Of a stretch of DNA of 64,000 bases, positions 1-11,216 are shown in pieces; position 1 is the first letter of the stretch, and the number at the start of each line of letters is the position of its first letter. Source of the DNA: Elgaria multicarinata webbii (Eukaryota > Chordata > Lepidosauria > Squamata > Anguidae); contig NC_086182.1 of assembly GCF_023053635.1 (NCBI RefSeq), forward strand, positions 3,993,001 to 4,057,000. The letters run 5' to 3'. The notes beneath the pieces are model-generated. The model was given only the letters and a program-made list of their open reading frames with translations. It was not told the DNA's origin and made no database searches. Position numbers and translations under genes: made by a program.

Positions 1-960
1 AGAGATAGTTTAATTAGAAATACAGTACATCCCATAGTATAGTGCCTAGGGGGCTGTCTCTATGTGAGGAAAGCCCCATGGTAGATGTGGATCTGCGCCG
101 CGTTGGTTAGATGATGCAAGTGTAGGTTTGCAGCCACCATGGGGCTTCCCTGCAGTGCTGCAATTTGAAAAAGTTGAGGATTTACCCCGACTTTTTCAAC
201 AGGAGTGACATCAACATGATTCTTCTGCTGTGTAACGTCGCTCCGCGGCCAATCTGGGGTCAACCTCCTTGGAAAGCATGGGGTTGAAGAGGGAGGCAGA
301 GGCAACCCGGCGCCATGAAGACAGCCACCCCACCCCACGGTGTTCTCTGTGCCTGCTCAGCCCACTGCCCAGGTGGGCAATTTCAAAGCCCCTTCTTCCA
401 CTCTCCCTTCTTCTGGGTCTTTTTAAACCAGACTTTGACCAGACAGCCCTTCAAATAGGGGACATTTCCAAAATAGAGGACTGTATTCATACAGTCCTTC
501 AAACAGAGCGCTGCCCTCTGTAAAGAAGGACACCTGGCCAACCTAGTTCAGATTTGGGGTGGAGTACAGGGCCCAGCACCTCTCACGAGCCCAACGAGGC
601 CTTGAGGTCTGGTCACTACTCAGTGATGATGCAGAACATTCCCATCATCATTTCACCATAACCAACTGCTGCTTTCGCTGCTACCAATAAACAAAATGTG
701 TAATAGGCAGAAAAACAGACACCTATTCATACTCTAGAAAGTATGCCTAAGCATTCTGCTAAGGGTTAACTGATATTTGCAAAATGACGTGTTTGGAGTT
801 TGTCACAGCAGACAAATATCCTCAGGGGGTATCAGGGCGTGGTTATCTGCACAGCCCAAAATTCAGATAAATCCATTTACCATGGCGTGTCCCATAGATA
901 CGGAGTCACCAAGCACCAGGGGCATATTTCTGTGAAATGTTTCCCACACCTACAGGCAAG
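1..960. other. GKN2 upstream intergenic region
   Basis: No coding exon is recognisable here. In mammals GKN1 lies on this side of GKN2, but none of its exons is visible. About 60-300 contains a degenerate repeat whose centre reads as an inverted pair around an AAAAAGT motif; similar pieces appear near 26870, 32560 and 44410. About 420-540 resembles stretches near 10200-10325 and 54790-54870 and is probably an old interspersed repeat. The last 200 bases before the TATA box look unique and probably hold the proximal promoter. Confidence 0.4.
843..870. promoter_or_regulatory. Pair of inverted GATA-like sites upstream of GKN2
   Basis: TTATCT at 843-848 and AGATAA at 865-870 form an inverted GATA pair about 95-120 bases upstream of the TATA box. 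GATA4 and GATA6 are known regulators of foregut and gastric epithelial genes. Their use at this gene is inference; a six-base motif pair can arise by chance. Confidence 0.3.
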
Positions 961-961
961 A

Positions 962-968
962 TATAAAA
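962..968 (+). promoter_or_regulatory. TATA box of GKN2
   Basis: A canonical TATAAAA lies 65 bases before the GKN2 start codon. Transcription would be expected to begin about 25-30 bases downstream, near 990-995, leaving a 5' leader of roughly 40 bases before the ATG at 1033. No other good TATA motif lies nearer the start codon. Confidence 0.7.
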
Positions 969-1032
969 GTTAGAAGTCTCTGGAATTTTATTCCATTTGC
1001 TTCTTGGCCTCTTCCTCTTATCTGAAAGAAAA

Positions 1033-1044
1033 ATGAACCAGCTT
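1033..1044 (+). CDS. GKN2: GKN2 coding exon 1
   Basis: This exon encodes only MNQL before the donor GTGAGT. It starts at the first ATG after the predicted transcription start and is preceded by a purine-rich AAGAAAA context. Phase 0. It holds the first four residues of the signal peptide. Confidence 0.85.
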
Positions 1045-4000
1045 GTGAGTATACTTGACACATTCTTCCTAACAAACCTAACATATTTAGATACTATGGC
1101 AGGTTGTCTTTGTAAGGATGAGAACCCTTTGGGGATAAATCAGATCCCGTCCATCTACTGAGCCTGCTCAGTAGGTGGATGCAAGGATATTTTCCTTCCC
1201 CAGCACACACATTCCACGAAAGTCACTTCAGAATCTACTCAGGAGGGGAATATTGGTTTGGAATTAATTCATTTCTGTAACCACAGGATCAGATTTTGAG
1301 GGCTGTTAGTGGAAAGATGTCTTGTGATCGACCCAAGGCATTTTGTTTCTTTAGTCATATCATCCAGTAGAGGCTGGAGGCTCTGATGAAGGCTGGAGGG
1401 TGATGAATCCGCTCCGGGTTTCAGTCAGAACCAGCCAGAACTCTAAAGGAGCTCTCCATTAGACTGGTTCCAACTGAAACCCGGAACGGATTCACTACCC
1501 CACTGACATTGGAGCCATCAAGCCTCCATTGATATCGTCCAAATGGCAAGTGGTCTCCCATTCATTGGCATTGGACAGACTCTACCAGGAAGTTCCCCTA
1601 CATGTACCCCTTCTTGGTGCCTTCCTGTGGTGATGGGAGCAACAGAAGGTAGCATACGCCTTCCCCAGCCCACTCTCCACCACACCTACAGTTCAGAGCC
1701 ATGAGCCAAAGATATGAGCAGAGTGACTTACAATTCTGCAGCCCTGAACTTGCTACTCTAGTTTCACTTGACGAATAACTCTGCTTTTTTCTTTTATTTT
1801 CCAGGCTTCAATAATCGTGGTTGTGGGATTCTTCTGGAGTCCAGTTTTTGCCAATGTCCAGGTAAACAGAATACCTCAGCTTCACTGTGACATTAATTTA
1901 AGTGAAAGAACATGATTGTGTTGATTTTAATGGGCTCTAATTTCACTCCTTCATTGTACAGTCTTAATAGTGCACTGATGACTGAAACTGCCATTCAGTG
2001 GAAACCTTAAAACGCTGTGTGACGGCTGTGAGGGGCTGAACTGGGGGAAGTGAAATAAAACTTCATCTAGATAAGTTAGATCTAGAAGTACTGTTGGTCG
2101 GTGGGTTGGCTGATCTGGGCATTGGTGTTCACAGCCTCTTCACAGGACAGTTTTCATTCCGTGTGAAAACACAGGTTGACAGCCTGGAGGTGTTCCTTGA
2201 TTAGACACTGCTTTTAGATGTTGAGATAGTGATGGTAATGAGAAGTGCCTTTTTTACTAGCTTTAGGTAGTACTCCATCCTTCTCGCAGTGATGCTTGCT
2301 TTAGTAATCTCTAGACTGGACTATTATAACATGCCCTTATATGGGGCTGCCCTTAAAAAGTTTCCAGAAACTTCACCTGGTGCAAAATGCAGCCACCACA
2401 TAATTAACAAGGACTGGTCCATTGGTACTCCAATGTTGTTCACTCTTCACTAGTTACCTGTTCATTCCAGAGCCCAGTTTAAGGTGCTGGTTCTTAACTT
2501 TAAAATCCTAAATGGTGTAAGGACTGCCTCTCTTAGTATATCTGTCCTCTCACACTCAACTTTCAGCACCTGAGTTCTTGCTCTGTGTGACCAGCTGTCT
2601 GAAGTTTGGCTGACGTCCCCAGGAGTGGGGCTTCCACAGCAGCGGCACCAACACTATGCCATCAGTAGAGCTATGCTGGATCAGACCAGGGGTCCATCTA
2701 GTCCAACACTCCATTCTCTAAGTGACCAACTAGCTGTCTACCAGGAACCCAAAAGTAGGACACGGGTGCAACAGCACCCTACAGCCCATGTTACCCAGCA
2801 ACTGGTGTATATATGCTTACTGCCTCTGAGCCAGCAGGACTAGAAGCCATTGATAAACCTTCTTCCCTTTTAAAGCCATCCAAATTGGTGGCCATCACTT
2901 CAACTTGTGGTAATGAATTCCATAGTTTAACTATGTGCTATATGAAGAAGTCCTTACTTTTATCTGTTGCCAATCAGTTTCATGAGATGCCTTCACTGGG
3001 ATCTAGATTTTAAGAGAGGAAGAGAAATGCCTGCCTCCCTCTCCACATTCCCCACACCATGGATAAATTTGTACACCTCTATCAGGTCTCCCCTTTCCCC
3101 AGGGAGGCCCACCTGACCCCTATACTGAGTGCCTTTAGATGGCAATTCAAAACCCTGCCACTTGGAAGGATCAGCAGACGTTTGTGCTTAATTCATTCCT
3201 GATCCTGCAATAGGGGTATTTAAAAATAAATAAAAATAAATCAGAGGGGGAGTGGGGTGTTCTGTGTATTTGACTGTTTGTGTTCTGCTGTTTGTACTTC
3301 TGCTTATTGTCTTATAACTTAATGCATTTTTGTAATTTATTATGACACACACACCCCTTGCATTTTTTTTTGGAAGATAATGCAAATTTTACACTTTTGA
3401 AACTAACAAACCAAAGCAACAGGCAACACACTTGTCTTGTGTGCTCTGCTTTTGACCTTATAGGGATGAAAATTAAAACGTGTGCTTTTTTTCATACTCA
3501 GGTTTACAGCATCCCAAGCAGCAACGGCGATTATGTCCAGCAAACAGTGAGCATCGATAATGAGAATAAAATCGCCATCATCCATGTGTACGGAGGGCTC
3601 TGCTCTTCCGATACAATTTTTGACTACAAACATGTAAGTGTGAATCTATCGCTCTTCGGAACCGCTTGCCCTTTGAGCGTGAGAGAGCCCTATGAGTCTA
3701 CCAAATGTGGACACAATGGAGGGAGTTCGACTTGGTGACCCAGGAGGGCCAGTTTCACAAGGAGCAGAGTTAGGCCCCTTTTGCGACCAATGAAGGTGCT
3801 TTTGAACTTGTAAAAGGACGCAGCATCTAACATTGTTTCATTTGAACAATGGTGACTCGAAATGCGCCTTCCCAGATGTGCATTACTGGTCAGTTATCGC
3901 CTTTGTTATTAATGGTGTGTGTAGGAGCTTTCCTGCCACCGTATTTTTTTATTTTCTTTTTTTTTTATACCCATAATACATACTAAACAATTTAATAAAC

Positions 4001-7000
4001 ATATATTTTAACTTAATTCCATTTAATATAATCATTGATTAACATTAACGTGTTCCCCCAACCCCAGGATCTTATTCTAATTTCCAAAATCTCATTACTT
4101 CCTCTGGAGGTGTTTTCCCTCTCCCCTTTAATAATACAAAATCTAAAAACTGTTTCCATATTTCTTCAAAATCATTCGTTTTTGTCACTCCTCTTCTGAC
4201 TCTCATGTTACATGTTAATTTCTAAGGCCATAGCTAGACCTAAGGTTTATCCCAGGATTGTCCTGGGGTCAAACTTGTTCATCTAAGTGCCACACAGGGC
4301 ATCCAGCGCTCAGGCAGGGACGAACCTGGGATGATCCTGGGATAAACCTTAGGTCTACGGCCTAAGAGTGAAAAATGCTAATAGGTGAACATGAAGCCTT
4401 GGTTGCAGGATTGATTGATTGACTATTCACATTTATACACGGCTGTATCTACTAAAAAGCTATCAAGGTGGCAATATTCCAATGAACTTAAACATCTCTT
4501 GTAGAATTCGCCAATTTTAAATTGGCCTCAGAGTCCTCCTTGCTGTGCCTATGGCTCCCTATGTCCATTTAATTTCTTTTTATTTATTTGATTTGTACCC
4601 CACCTTTCAAACCCAGAAAAACGGCTCTCAAGGCAGCCTCAATCCCAACAAAACTCACACCAATTCTCACGTTAGCAGTGGGAGGGTCCGCATTCCCACA
4701 TTTGCCTGGCGCTGCTCAGTTGTTATGCATCTGCTTTTGTGATTTACAGGGATACATTGCCTCCCGGCTGTTCTCCCGACGAGCCTGCTTTGTTATGAAG
4801 ATGGAAAGAGGGTACATTCCAGAGCTGGAAGAAATTGGACGTTTAGCTTATGAGAAACAGGTATCTGCAGAGGTCATTCCAGACGTTGCAAAAGGTGTAT
4901 CTGTTCTATACTGGATTTCTCAACTCTCAGGGCTTCCTCAAAGAATCCTGGGACATGGAGGTTTTTGAAGATGCCAAATGTTCTGTTAGAGATCTATAAT
5001 CCTTCCTCCCAAAACTACAGTTCCCAGGACTCCCTGGAGAGAGGGAGTGGCCATGAAACCACTTTAAGTTTAAGTCTGTGGAGTAGATATGCTGTATGAC
5101 AATGTCCCATGCAGAACACATGTGGATGCTGGACTGATGCTGGGCTGGTTGGTTATTTTGGCAGTTTTAGCCAGAGCTGAAACAGTTACAGTCTGAAAAA
5201 GGCCAGCAGCAGCTAGTCAGTCTGAAGTTTCAAGATAGGTTTATGCTCAAAATTTGTATTTCAGATCCCAGTTCCCAAATCTTTTTTTGCTTCTAGACAG
5301 CAGCAGTTAAAAATACATTGTGCAGTTATGCACAATATTGGAAGGAGAAACAGTGATGCTCTGGCAAGAATAAGCCCAAGATGGGAACATCAGTTCCCTG
5401 ACATCACCCCATCTTGGGAGAAAGGATGGTTTTAATGGAACTGGAACTTCCTATAGAACTCATTGGGTGGTTTTGGCCCCACTGCTGATAACCTTCCTCT
5501 TTTTTAAAAAAAAACATAGACAATGTAATGGCACACCTGAATCCCTTTTCTAAAAAAAATGGTAATGCATGCTGCTTTCTAGTTCTCTGGTGGAGAGGCT
5601 GATCTTAGAGATATTGTTAGAAGATCAGCAGTTTCACATTTCAATTCGTTAAGAACTCTCAGGTGGATATCATCCAGACCAACGGATTTGTTCGTTTGCA
5701 ATAAGTGTGAGGATTCCAAGTCCTCCCAGCAAACTGCAAGGCAACAGAGACTGTCCAATCCACAGTAAAACAACAACACCACTCCTCTTCATACCCGTAG
5801 CAACTGTGAAGGCTAGGAGCTGTCCTCTAATCCTAATGATTCAAACAAAGCAGCTAAATGGGCAGTTTCCCACCATGCCTGACAGGCTTTTACTGGGCTT
5901 CTCCTTCAGGGAGGGTCCTCATGACCCAACTTCTGACATGCTACCGATCTGGTGGACAGCCTCGCACCTCCTGTCGACTCTGCCTGCTTAACCCTGCAGC
6001 AGTCTCTGCCAATTTCGGTGCTCCCTCCTCCAACAAAAGCTGAATTCCCAAGGGGTAGAGGGGGAAGATGGTCTCTGAACCTCAGCCTCCTGTTCGATAA
6101 GCCCCTGGGAAGATTCCTCTCTGACTCCTGAAGAGTCATGGGGAATTTCCTCCCCCATTCTCTGTCTTTATTGAGCTTCTTCCAGTTTTGCCTCCGAGTC
6201 TGACTCAGAACATGAAAGCAATCCAGGGAGCCCAGGCCCCATCTTGACTACAAGGCCTCTCTTGTCCCCACTGTTTGCCCCGTTCTTCAGACTCCCTTCC
6301 TGAAAAAAACAATGAAATGGCCTGTGGCATCGTAGAGTAGCCTTCCCCAACTTGGTGTGTGAGACTACAACTTCCATAATCAGTTGGGATGATAGGCATC
6401 ATAGTCCAACACATCTGGAGGACACCAGGTTGGGGAAGGCTGCCTTCGAGACTTATAAAGATATTACAGTATACGTTTTCATGAGCAGAGCCCAATTGAT
6501 CTAATAAAAGCATATGATGCCATCATACTTTTGTCAGTCTTTAAGGTGTCCCAAGCTAGAAGTTGGTTTTTCTGCAACAGACTAAGAAAGCCCCCCCCCC
6601 CCCTTTGCTGGAAATGGTTGCTTTTTCAACATGTTCTCTTTCTAGATGATGAACCAGATGTTGTCCCCCAAAAACATGTGGGTGAAATATGAACCCAGTA
6701 ACTCTTTCTTCGGAGAAATGAGGGAGTGGCTTGTTTTTGGGAGTTCTATTGAGCACCTCTGCAGGGACGTGCCTGTTTACAAAGTGGAAAGGACTGAGCG
6801 TGAGTATTATTCACGATCCAACCAAGTGCTGCTTTATGTGGAGCTGAGTGCTTCTAGAATGTTGATGTGTGGGAGGTACAATGAAGAGATGGATCAAACT
6901 AGACTGAAACAGGTCTGCAATCTGGCATGTCAGATGTCCTAGAATGGTTGCTGAACTATCTATGCAACCAGCAGTGCAACTTTCTGAAGCCATTATAGCC

Positions 7001-7960
7001 CGTTTTTGTTATCGCTGTCTGCCTAAGGTCTGAGTAGACGTGTATAAGATTGTACTGGAAATCATTATTTAAGAAATCACCTCCATTTACATGAGCTGGA
7101 GGCTTCTGGGACCATCAACTGAAACCCACAAAGTGTATGAATGCAAGTAGCAACCCCAATGGCCACAGACACTTGATGGAATAGTAGGAATTATCACCTT
7201 TATACACTAGTTGCTGGGGAACAAGAGTGGGAGGTTCCCTGGTCGACAGCTTGTGGTTCCCTGGTCGACAGCTGGTTGGCTACTGTGTGAACAGAGTGCT
7301 GGACTAGATGGACCCTTGGTCTGACCCAGCATCAGGGCTCTTCTTATGTTCTTATGAAGGAGATGTGTCTTCTAGATGACAGAAAAGCATGCTTCCTTTA
7401 GATTACTACACAAGCCAGCTCAAGGACCCTAGCTTAGGCTCATACTCCCTCTGCAAATCAAAAGTATATCTGGCTTATAATCACATCAAAAGCAAGAAAG
7501 AGGACCATGGAAGAGATCACAAATAGTTGGGGCAACTAAGCTGACCCTTGAGATGCGTTCTAGTTTCATAGCGCCTTTGCAAATAAGACCTCTAGCCATT
7601 TTCTTCCTCAAACCTTTGTTAATGCAAAACACCTGGGTGTCATTGATCCAGATTCTAGATCCAGCACCTAGGTTTTCTGGTGGACCTGATCTGGGATCCA
7701 GCAAACAATCCAGAACAGATCTTGGGGATTCCACTCATTCCTATTTCAAATATAAACCGAAAGAGATGAAAGACACATAATAACAACTGTTTGAAACACT
7801 TGAGTGCAGAGAATTTTCTGAGTCCCTCCCTCTTCCTTTGTTCCAATAACCAATTTCGTTTCTTGTTTCCCATCTAGGTGGAATTCATGCCGGTGGCTGT
7901 GCCAAGGCAGGCCTCCTAGGCATTTTGGGCATTAGCATTTGTGGAGATATTAACCTGTAG
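1033..7960 (+). CDS. GKN2: Gastrokine 2 (six coding exons), BRICHOS secreted protein
   Basis: The coding exons are 1033-1044, 1805-1861, 3502-3633, 4750-4860, 6646-6799 and 7878-7960, all with AG/GT borders. They join in frame to 549 bases, giving 182 residues; human GKN2 has about 184. Residues 1-20 form a signal peptide with a hydrophobic core ending in VFA. The BRICHOS domain covers about residues 50-145. The stretch FDYKHGYIASR at exons 3-4 and the C-terminal [17 protein letters not shown] are near-identical to human GKN2. All five family cysteines are present (57, 80, 143, 163, 177); 80 and 143 have the spacing of the BRICHOS disulfide. Human GKN2 is a gastric surface mucous cell protein that forms a disulfide-linked heterodimer with TFF1, and Cys57 is the likely partner cysteine. 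No break was seen. Assignment to GKN2 over GKN1 or GKN3 rests on these matches and on the neighbouring BMP10. Confidence 0.95.
1365..1531. mobile_element. hAT-type MITE, family A (CAGTRGAGGCTGG ends), in GKN2 intron 1
   Basis: A 167-bp inverted-repeat element. The flanks ATATCATC (1357-1364) and ATATCGTC (1532-1539) match at 7 of 8 positions, as expected of an 8-bp hAT target duplication. The arms fold back through the complementary pair GGAGCTCTCC. Related copies lie at 11217-12503, 42448-42661, 51342-51412 and 57495-58342. It has no coding capacity. Confidence 0.8.
1805..1861 (+). CDS. GKN2: GKN2 coding exon 2
   Basis: Acceptor TTTTCCAG and donor GTAAAC frame 19 codons with a strongly hydrophobic run, completing the signal peptide and a predicted cleavage after VFA. 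Phase 0 at both ends. Confidence 0.85.
2640..3091 (-). mobile_element. CR1-family LINE 3' fragment in GKN2 intron 2
   Basis: On the minus strand this reads as the 3' end of a CR1/L3-like LINE, including the common ending equivalent to TGGACCCCTGGTCTGATCCAGCA. The reverse translation keeps pieces of the C-terminal KRRLEGDMI-type region in eroded form. It is old and 5'-truncated. Confidence 0.75.
3502..3633 (+). CDS. GKN2: GKN2 coding exon 3, start of BRICHOS domain
   Basis: Forty-four codons lie between acceptor CATACTCAG and donor GTAAGT. The translation contains [16 protein letters not shown] and [11 protein letters not shown], closely matching human GKN2. Cys57, the likely TFF1-linked cysteine, lies here. 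Phase 0 at both ends. Confidence 0.95.
3942..4222 (-). mobile_element. L1 LINE 3' end in GKN2 intron 3
   Basis: A T-rich start (the poly(A) tail in reverse) is followed by sequence homologous to the L1 3' end at 57601-58256, including the shared CTCTGGAGGTGTTTTCCCTCT-type block and the ACTC/ACTTCTTCTT..ACATGT block. On the minus strand it corresponds to the ORF2 C-terminus. A Harbinger-like MITE follows directly. Confidence 0.7.
4226..4362. mobile_element. Harbinger-like MITE, TAA target duplication
   Basis: A 137-bp inverted-repeat element with ends GGCCATAGCTAGACC and GGTCTACGGCC, flanked by TAA at 4223-4225 and 4363-4365. A TWA duplication is typical of the PIF/Harbinger superfamily. A second copy lies at 19567-19707. 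Confidence 0.75.
4565..4660 (-). mobile_element. Degenerate LINE 3' tail just before GKN2 exon 4
   Basis: The stretch TTTATTTATTTGATTTGTACC followed by a CGGCTCTCAAGGCAGCC-like block is the reverse of a common reptilian LINE 3' end ending in TAAATAAA. It lies within 100 bases of the exon 4 acceptor and does not disturb it. Confidence 0.45.
4750..4860 (+). CDS. GKN2: GKN2 coding exon 4, BRICHOS core
   Basis: Thirty-seven codons lie between TTTACAG and GTATCT. The peptide [18 protein letters not shown] matches human GKN2 nearly residue for residue and carries Cys80, one half of the BRICHOS disulfide. Phase 0 at both ends. Confidence 0.95.
5583..5722 (-). mobile_element. CR1 LINE reverse-transcriptase fragment in GKN2 intron 4
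   Basis: The minus strand encodes [21 protein letters not shown], matching the CR1 ORF2 motif KSMGPDGIHPRVLKEL at the start of the reverse transcriptase domain. It is a short isolated piece. Confidence 0.7.
6344..6444. mobile_element. Palindromic MITE, family B (CCTTCCCCAACYTGGTG ends)
   Basis: CCTTCCCCAACTTGGTG at the left is inverted at the right as CACCAGGTTGGGGAAGG. The arms have diverged in the middle. Related copies lie at 40068-40153, 50964-51093, 54075-54195 and 59102-59225. Confidence 0.65.
6646..6799 (+). CDS. GKN2: GKN2 coding exon 5, end of BRICHOS domain
   Basis: The exon runs from acceptor TTTCTAG to donor GTGAGT and is 154 bases long, so it ends after the first base of a split Arg codon. 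It encodes WVKYEP, a weakly conserved middle, and [15 protein letters not shown] with Cys143, the second BRICHOS cysteine. A run of C lies shortly before the acceptor. Confidence 0.93.
7225..7355 (+). mobile_element. CR1/L3-like LINE 3' end in GKN2 intron 5
   Basis: It carries the 3' block GAGTGCTGGACTAGATGGAC, CTTGGTCTGACCCAGCA and CTCTTCTTATGTTCTTATG, the standard terminus of this CR1 group. A short internal direct repeat (TTCCCTGGTCGACAGCT, twice) is visible near 7232-7272. Confidence 0.75.
7878..7960 (+). CDS. GKN2: GKN2 coding exon 6, C-terminus and stop
   Basis: After acceptor CCATCTAG, 83 bases finish the split Arg codon and encode [22 protein letters not shown] followed by TAG. This is the most conserved block of the protein relative to human GKN2. 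Confidence 0.95.
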
Positions 7961-8117
7961 ACCTCCTGAGCCTCTTCAGATGCACCACACTTGAGATTCT
8001 TTCCAATGAAGAAGCTTCCTAACCCTAAGCCTCCCTTTGCAAACGCTCCCAATTCTTCAAGCTTTTCCAGGTCCTTCGTGCTTTACTTGAATGCTGCAAC
8101 CCAACCCAAGAACTGCA

Positions 8118-8123
8118 AATAAA
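8118..8123 (+). promoter_or_regulatory. GKN2 polyadenylation signal
   Basis: A canonical AATAAA lies 158 bases after the GKN2 stop codon. The 3' UTR between them is free of recognised repeats, so a compact transcript is expected. Confidence 0.75.
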
Positions 8124-8599
8124 GAAAAGCAACTTTCAAAACCTCATGTTTGCTTGTTTAATTTTGCAAGTCATTTAAAAAGATCTTCCCCTTATATACT
8201 AGGGGAAGAATGTCTGGTCCCAGGAATCTGCACTTCCCTGGCCGACTGGGTGCACCAGGTGAGAAAATGGGACTAGAGAAATATGGCATTTTTGTGAAAT
8301 TTGGCTTTTTACAAATACACACGCCAATGGGGCCTCAGGCAGGCCTCCAGGTAGACAGGGCCAGTCTTTAAAGCAGCATCAGACCCCCCCTGCACCCCCA
8401 AATCAAACAACATGAGCTCCTCCAGCAGCTGCAAAACAGGCGAGTAGCCCTTTTGCTGGCTACAGCCTTGGTCTCACTGGTTCGCTCTCCCCCCCAACCA
8501 AGAGAGGCACGTGCAGTTTCTAGTTGGCACCAGCCAGCCAAAATCACCAGTACTCATCTATGAAGACAACTGGGTCCACTGAAGCATTGTCTTTATCTG

Positions 8600-9617
8600 T
8601 TTACTGGACCCCAAAGACAGGGGATGGTTCTCTCTTCACTAATTAACAATTTACTGATTAACAAACTAGCTAAAAGTGGGCTGGATGGAACAACTATTAG
8701 GTGGATTCACAGTTGGCTACAGAATCGGACTCAAAGAGTACTTATCAATGGAACCTTCTCAAACTGGGGAGAGGCAACGAGTGGGATGCCGCAGGGCTCA
8801 GTCCTGGGCCCAGTGCTCTTCAACATTTTTATTAATGATTTGGACGAGGAGGTGCAGGGAACGCTGATCAAATTTGCAGATGACACAAAATTGGGTGGGA
8901 TAGCTAATACCCTGGAAGACAGAAACAAACTTCAAAGTGATCTTGATAGGCTGGAGTGCTGGGCTGAAAACAACAGAATGAAATTGAATAGGGATAAATG
9001 CCAAGTTCTACATCTAGGAAATAGAAACCAAATGCACAGTTACAAGATGGGGGATACTTGGCTCAGCAATACTACAAACAAGAAGGATCTTGGAATTGTT
9101 GTAAATCACAAGCTGAATATGAGCCAACAGTGTGATGTGGCTGCAAAAAAAGCAAATGTTATTTTGGGCTGCATTAATAGAAGCATAGCTTCCAAATCAC
9201 GTGAGGTACTGGTTCCTCTCTAAGAGACTGAAAGAACTGGGCATGTTTAGCCTGGAGAAAAGAAGACTGAGGGGAGACATGATAGCACTCTTCAAATACT
9301 TAAAAGGTTGTTGCACAGAGGAGGGCCAGGAGCTCTTTTCGATCCTCCCAGAGTGCAGGACACGGAATAATGGGCTCAAGTTACAGGAAGCCAGATTCCA
9401 GCTGGACGTCAGGAAAAACTTCCTGACTGTTAGAGCAGTACGACAATGGAATCAGTTACCTAGGGAGGTCGTGGGCTCTCCCACACTAGAGGCCTTCAAG
9501 AGGCAGCTGGACAACTATCTGTCGGGGATGCTTTAGGGTAGATTCCTGCATTGAGCAGGGGGTTGGACTCGATGGCCTTGTAGGCCCCTTCCAACTCTGC
9601 TATTCTATGATTCTGTC
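8600..9617 (+). mobile_element. CR1 LINE, 5'-truncated and internally deleted
   Basis: From about 8624 the plus strand encodes the CR1 reverse transcriptase, with GLDGTTIRWIHSWLQNRTQRV, GMPQGSVLGPVLFNIFINDLD, the catalytic FADDTKL and WAENNRMKLNRDKCQVLHLG. The match runs into [22 protein letters not shown], then jumps at about 9220 to [25 protein letters not shown] in another frame. Roughly 45 codons expected between these blocks are missing. The second part runs to NYLSGML and a stop, followed by the typical CR1 3' UTR ending in ATTCTATGATTCT. The retained frame is well preserved, suggesting a moderately young copy that can no longer move on its own. Confidence 0.92.
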
Positions 9618-11216
9618 ATTAGCCCATCTCAAAATCCTCAGAAGGTTTGAATTAGTCAATGCCTGCCTCAGCTCTGGAAGAGGTAAAGTAAGGATAAAGA
9701 AGAAAAGGGGCCGCTGATCCTTTCCAGCGCTACTAAGCAAACCCAGCTCTTCCCTACACATCTATGAACACTACATGGGGCACCACCTTCTGGGGCAGAG
9801 GACATGACTTCTAGGCAGGCTTGAGCCCCAGCACCTCTCATATGGACTGGAGCCAGCCCTGCACACATTTGAAGACTTTAGTTAACATCACATCTATTTT
9901 GGCCCTTACCTTTTTCCTTTTTTAAAAATGTAAGATTTTGAAAGTGGCCACCTTATGAATCCAGTGAGCAGGGTGGGCACTTCAGCATCATCAGAAAAGA
10001 GGACAAAGGAGGACACAGATTTGCATAAAGCAGGCATGTGCTCATGTGTACTTCTATTTAGAAATTATTGCTAGAATTTAAATAGAAATGCAATAGTAGG
10101 GAAGACTGCACCCAGGTCACCTGTGTGCCTGCTTCATCTCTTGTCCAGGTGCTAACTGTGGATGGGCAATTTCGGGGCTCCTTCATTCCCTTCTTAGAGT
10201 TCTCCATCATTAAGGCGGACTTGGACCAAACAGCCTTTTAAATAGTGGAGACCTTCAAAGAGAGGACTAGTCTCTGACAGCTTGCCAAAACAGAGGACTG
10301 TGATGTAGGATGCCTGGTCACCTTACCAGTTAGGAATAGAAACCAAAGTGAAAAGAACCGTTTGTGTGTGTTGGGGGGGGGGGTGTTCCTGGGTCTTATT
10401 GGCAATGTTCACCTGGGGCATCTTTGGATCTCCCAAAGCCAGGCAGGCGCCGTCTTGAATGCTGAGAAGGGATCCGTGTGAAGGATGACGTGCTGACAGC
10501 TGCAAGAGCCAAGTGGCAGATCTGGGAATGTCGGGTGGAAACAGAATGATTGAAGGAGTGTTTCCGTTGGGATGCCTCCCTGTTCCCAGCTGGGACGGGG
10601 GAGAAGGGAGGGAGGGGAAAGGTTGGAGCAACAGCTGGGCTCTGGAGCAAACGGTCTTCTCCCCACAATCTCAAATTGTATGCTATTTATTGCTCTTTTA
10701 AGAAACCTCTTTTCCTTTGTTGTTCCTGCTGTAGGGTTGGTCTTTATTCCTTTTTCATATATATATACTAAGTAGTTTTTAAAATTACAAATCAAACAAT
10801 AATCAGTGGGGGGTTTGTTTCGGTTGTTGTTGTTGTTGTTGACATTTCAAATTATAAGTAGTGTTAGGAAGGGCAAAGTTCAGTCAACAGTTACAATCCT
10901 GGAACAGCGCCATGCCCCTGGGCATGATGGGAAATAACAAATGGAACTGAGACCCGGCCTAATCTACACTGAGCAGGATGTTGCACTCTGAAAGCGGTAT
11001 GGAAGCGGTAGATAAAAAGCAGCAGTGTTGGAAGAGTGCTCTGAAAGAGGAGCTCAGGGGAGGGGTGGATAAATTGTTGGTGGGGGTTTAGTGGCAGGGA
11101 GTCAGGGGGCCACCGGGTGGGTGGGTGCATGGGTGGGCACATTCTCTGCAGCCCTGATTTATGGCTTAGGAAAATCCCTTGCCTAGTCAGTATCACCTGC
11201 CATGGATTACTAAGAG
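9618..11216. other. Intergenic stretch without a recognised gene
   Basis: Nothing here has a supportable coding frame. About 10200-10325 repeats a motif also seen near 420-540 and 54790-54870. A G run lies near 10373-10382 and a short GTT repeat near 10825-10840. About 10955-11020 begins with a GGCCTAATCTACACTGAGC-like start reminiscent of the ATCTACAC element group. Confidence 0.4.

Noticed and set aside
1-960. GKN1 exon expected from mammalian gene order
   Set aside because: No BRICHOS or gastrokine-like peptide found in this interval on either strand; GKN1 may lie outside the window.
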